A DNA stretch of 64,000 nt from Burkholderiales bacterium (GTDB lineage: Bacteria; Pseudomonadota; Gammaproteobacteria; Burkholderiales; Burkholderiaceae_C): contig CANBTT010000006.1 of the NCBI GenBank assembly GCA_947372465.1, positions 19,921 through 83,920 of the forward strand, written 5' to 3'. The position numbers and the translations under genes are program-made. Positions 61,643 through 64,000 of this stretch are shown here, in pieces. The notes below the pieces were generated by a model. The model saw nothing but the letters and a program-made list of their open reading frames with translations. It was not told the origin of the DNA and made no database searches. Each line of letters opens with the position of its first letter. Position 1 is the stretch's first letter.

Positions 61643-62953
61643 TTAGCGCTTGTTGATGTCTTTCACATCTCTTCTGGGGGAGCCTGTGAAGAGCTGACGG
61701 GGCCTGCCAATTTTGTACTCGGGGTCAGCAATCATTTCATTGAGCTGAGCAATCCAGCCCACTGTTCTGGCGAGCGCAAAGATGCCTGTGAACATGTTCA
61801 CGGGAATGCCAATGGCGCGTTGAACAATGCCTGAGTAAAAGTCGACATTGGGGTAGAGTTTTCTTTGAACGAAATAGTCGTCTTCAAGAGCGATTTTTTC
61901 AACAGCCTTGGCCAGTTTGAACAAGGGATCGTTCTCAAGCCCCAACTCTTTCAAAACTTCGTTGCAAGTCTCTTGCATCAAGGTGGCCCTTGGATCGTAG
62001 TTCTTGTAAACACGGTGACCAAAGCCCATGAGCTTGACGCCTGAGTTTTTATCCTTGACCTGGTCCATGAATTCGCCAACTTTGGCAACGCCGCCTTGTG
62101 CTTGGAGTTGCTCGAGCATGTTCAAGCACGCTTCGTTGGCGCCACCGTGTGCTGGGCCCCACAGACAAGCCACGCCAGCAGCAATGGCCGCAAAGGGGTT
62201 GGTGCCAGAGGAGCCGCACAAGCGAACGGTCGAGGTGGACGCGTTTTGCTCATGGTCTGCGTGCAAAATAAAGATGCGGTCCAGTGCACGCTCGAGCACT
62301 GGGTTGACCACATAGTCTTCACAGGGGTTGCCAAACATCATGCGCAAGAAGTTGCCTGCATACGAGAGGTCATTTCTGGGGTACATGAAAGGCTGACCAA
62401 TGCTGTATTTGTAAGCCATGGAGACCAAGGTGGGCATCTTTGCAATCAAGCGGATGGCCGCAATTTCACGGTGCTCAGGGTTGTTGATGTCCGTGCTGTC
62501 ATGATAAAAGGCTGACAAAGCGCCCACCAATCCAGTCATGACCGCCATGGGGTGTGCATCCCTTCTGAAGCCTCTGAGGAAAAAGTGCATTTGCTCATTG
62601 ACCATGGTGTGATTGGTCACGAGATGAGAAAAGTCCGCTTTCTGTTTTGTATTGGGCAACTCGCCTTTGAGCAACAAGTGGCAAGTTTCCATGAAGTCAC
62701 AATTGGTGGCCAACTGCTCGATGGGGTAGCCACGGTAGAGCAATTCGCCTTTGTCGCCATCGATATAGGTGATGGCAGACTCGCACGAAGCGGTGGACAA
62801 AAAGCCAGGGTCATAGGTGAAGAGACCCGTTTGACCGTAGAGTTTTCTGATGTCAATCACATCAGGGCCAATGCTGCCGTTGTAGACGGGCATCTCAAAG
62901 CTGGGCGCGCCATTTGAGAAAGCAATGGTGGCTTTGTAATCAGCGAGTTTCAT
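61643..62953 (-). CDS. gltA: Citrate synthase (type II)
   Basis: [32 protein letters not shown]-like [63 protein letters not shown]. Confidence 0.99.
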   Translation of the reverse strand: MKLADYKATIAFSNGAPSFEMPVYNGSIGPDVIDIRKLYGQTGLFTYDPGFLSTASCESAITYIDGDKGELLYRGYPIEQLATNCDFMETCHLLLKGELPNTKQKADFSHLVTNHTMVNEQMHFFLRGFRRDAHPMAVMTGLVGALSAFYHDSTDINNPEHREIAAIRLIAKMPTLVSMAYKYSIGQPFMYPRNDLSYAGNFLRMMFGNPCEDYVVNPVLERALDRIFILHADHEQNASTSTVRLCGSSGTNPFAAIAAGVACLWGPAHGGANEACLNMLEQLQAQGGVAKVGEFMDQVKDKNSGVKLMGFGHRVYKNYDPRATLMQETCNEVLKELGLENDPLFKLAKAVEKIALEDDYFVQRKLYPNVDFYSGIVQRAIGIPVNMFTGIFALARTVGWIAQLNEMIADPEYKIGRPRQLFTGSPRRDVKDINKR

Positions 62954-62993
62954 GATCGGTTTTCCTTTTAATTGAGTAGCGAAAGCAACGGTC

Positions 62994-63290
62994 TTATTTT
63001 CTTATCATGTCCAGTACTTCTTGTCTTTCAGAAGTATAAAAATCTTTTGCGAGCTCGGTTCTTTTGAGAAACAAATCCATCAGATCGTTGTCTGAAAGAT
63101 CCATTAAATCATACAAAGCTTGTGCTATTTTGACAGTGAGATCTTTTTCAAAACGATTGAAAAAAGACTCAATCATCAAATCATTTTCTAGCAATCCACG
63201 TCGACACCTCCAACGCAGTTTGCTCAGCTCTCGCTCTCCAAGCATGAGCTTTGGATCTAGGCCCGAGAGAAATGAGTCAACAACGTTCAT
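62994..63290 (-). CDS. sdhE: Succinate dehydrogenase flavin-adding/assembly factor SdhE
   Basis: [26 protein letters not shown] (RGxxE motif), between sdhB and gltA. Confidence 0.93.
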   Translation of the reverse strand: MNVVDSFLSGLDPKLMLGERELSKLRWRCRRGLLENDLMIESFFNRFEKDLTVKIAQALYDLMDLSDNDLMDLFLKRTELAKDFYTSERQEVLDMIRK

Positions 63291-63302
63291 GGGTCAATCG
63301 CG

Positions 63303-64000
63303 TTAAACAGCTCTGCGAACCATGAGTTCTTTGATCTTGCCAATGGCCTGTGTTGGGTTGAGTCCCTTGGGGCATACGTCAACACAGTTCATGATGGTGT
63401 GGCATCTAAAGAGTCGGTAAGGATCCTCTAGATTGTCCAGTCTTTCCGCCGTCGCCTGGTCTCTGCTGTCCGCAATGAAGCGGTAGGCTTGCAAAAGACC
63501 TGCGGGGCCGACGAATTTGTCAGGATTCCACCAAAAAGACGGACAGCTTGTAGAGCAACTTGCACACAAAATGCACTCGTACAAGCCATTGAGCTCGTCA
63601 CGCTCTTCAGGTGACTGCAAGCGCTCTTTTTCAGGCGGCAAGGTCTCGTTGACCAAATAAGGTTTGATGGAGTGGTATTGCTTGAAGAACTGCGTCATGT
63701 CAACAATCAAATCTCTGATGACGGGCAAACCAGGAAGGGGTTTGAGCACAATTTTTTCAGGCAAGCTCAGCATATTGGTCAAACAAGCCAAGCCATTTTT
63801 GCCATTGATGTTCATGGCGTCTGAGCCACAAACGCCTTCACGGCAAGAGCGCCTGAAGGAAATGGTGGGATCAACTTCCTTGAGTTTCATCAAAACGTCA
63901 AGCAACATGCGCTCGTGCCCATCGAGCTCGATCACAATGGTTTGCATGTAGGGCTTGGCATCTTTATCTGGATCGTAGCGATAAATCTGGAAGGTTCTTG
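63303..64000 (-). CDS. sdhB: Succinate dehydrogenase iron-sulfur subunit (5' end truncated by window)
   Basis: Frame stays open to the window edge: RTFQIYRYDPDKDAKPYMQTIVIELDGHERMLLDVLMKLKEVDPTISFRRSCREGVCGSDAMNINGKNGLACLTN. The listed ORF start at 63947 is an internal Met. Confidence 0.98.
   Translation of the reverse strand, partial: RTFQIYRYDPDKDAKPYMQTIVIELDGHERMLLDVLMKLKEVDPTISFRRSCREGVCGSDAMNINGKNGLACLTNMLSLPEKIVLKPLPGLPVIRDLIVDMTQFFKQYHSIKPYLVNETLPPEKERLQSPEERDELNGLYECILCASCSTSCPSFWWNPDKFVGPAGLLQAYRFIADSRDQATAERLDNLEDPYRLFRCHTIMNCVDVCPKGLNPTQAIGKIKELMVRRAV

Noticed and set aside
1-64000. Mobile elements, CRISPR arrays, toxin-antitoxin, restriction or phage-defence cassettes
   Set aside because: Looked for transposase, integrase, Cas, RM and repeat-spacer patterns in the ORF list and sequence; none were convincing.

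Overview
The window is a roughly 50% GC bacterial chromosome segment that is densely coding and almost entirely housekeeping. Gene order and protein families point to Betaproteobacteria, order Burkholderiales, near Comamonadaceae (inferred from remembered synteny, not from a database search). Recognisable blocks, in order: valS 5' end (-); VOC protein (-); rubrerythrin + DUF3501; yaaA; alpha/beta hydrolase; queF; terC-like (-); htpX (-); chaA-like; small Cys-rich protein and photolyase (-); DUF2237 and LMW-PTP (-); dinB, lldD-like and argH (-); FAD oxidoreductase; hemC-hemD-hemX-hemY; rne (-); rluC-gph-Rieske-sppA; rsmI-like and maf (-); yceD-rpmF-plsX-fabH-fabD-fabG-acpP-fabF; degP/mucD-like; lepA-lepB-rnc-era-recO-pdxJ-acpS-nagZ; two small ORFs; lysS (-); accD, trpA, trpB, trpF, truA, fimV-like, asd, leuB, leuD, leuC (-); conserved hypothetical; gltA, sdhE and sdhB 5' part (-). 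I saw no convincing mobile element, CRISPR array, rRNA, tRNA, prophage or defence cassette. The most interesting signals are non-coding or concern missing genes. (1) An AT-rich, ORF-free ~540 bp gap before lepA carries two inverted pairs of DnaA-box-like 9-mers, both pairs at 11-bp spacing, and ends in a strong terminator hairpin (possible small RNA or lepA leader). (2) rpoE-rseA-rseB are absent between fabF and mucD. (3) There is a long hairpin in the rne/rluC divergent region. (4) The rubrerythrin-DUF3501 pair lacks its usual Fe-S partner gene. (5) Two tiny conserved-looking ORFs lie between nagZ and lysS. No clearly novel multi-gene system was found.
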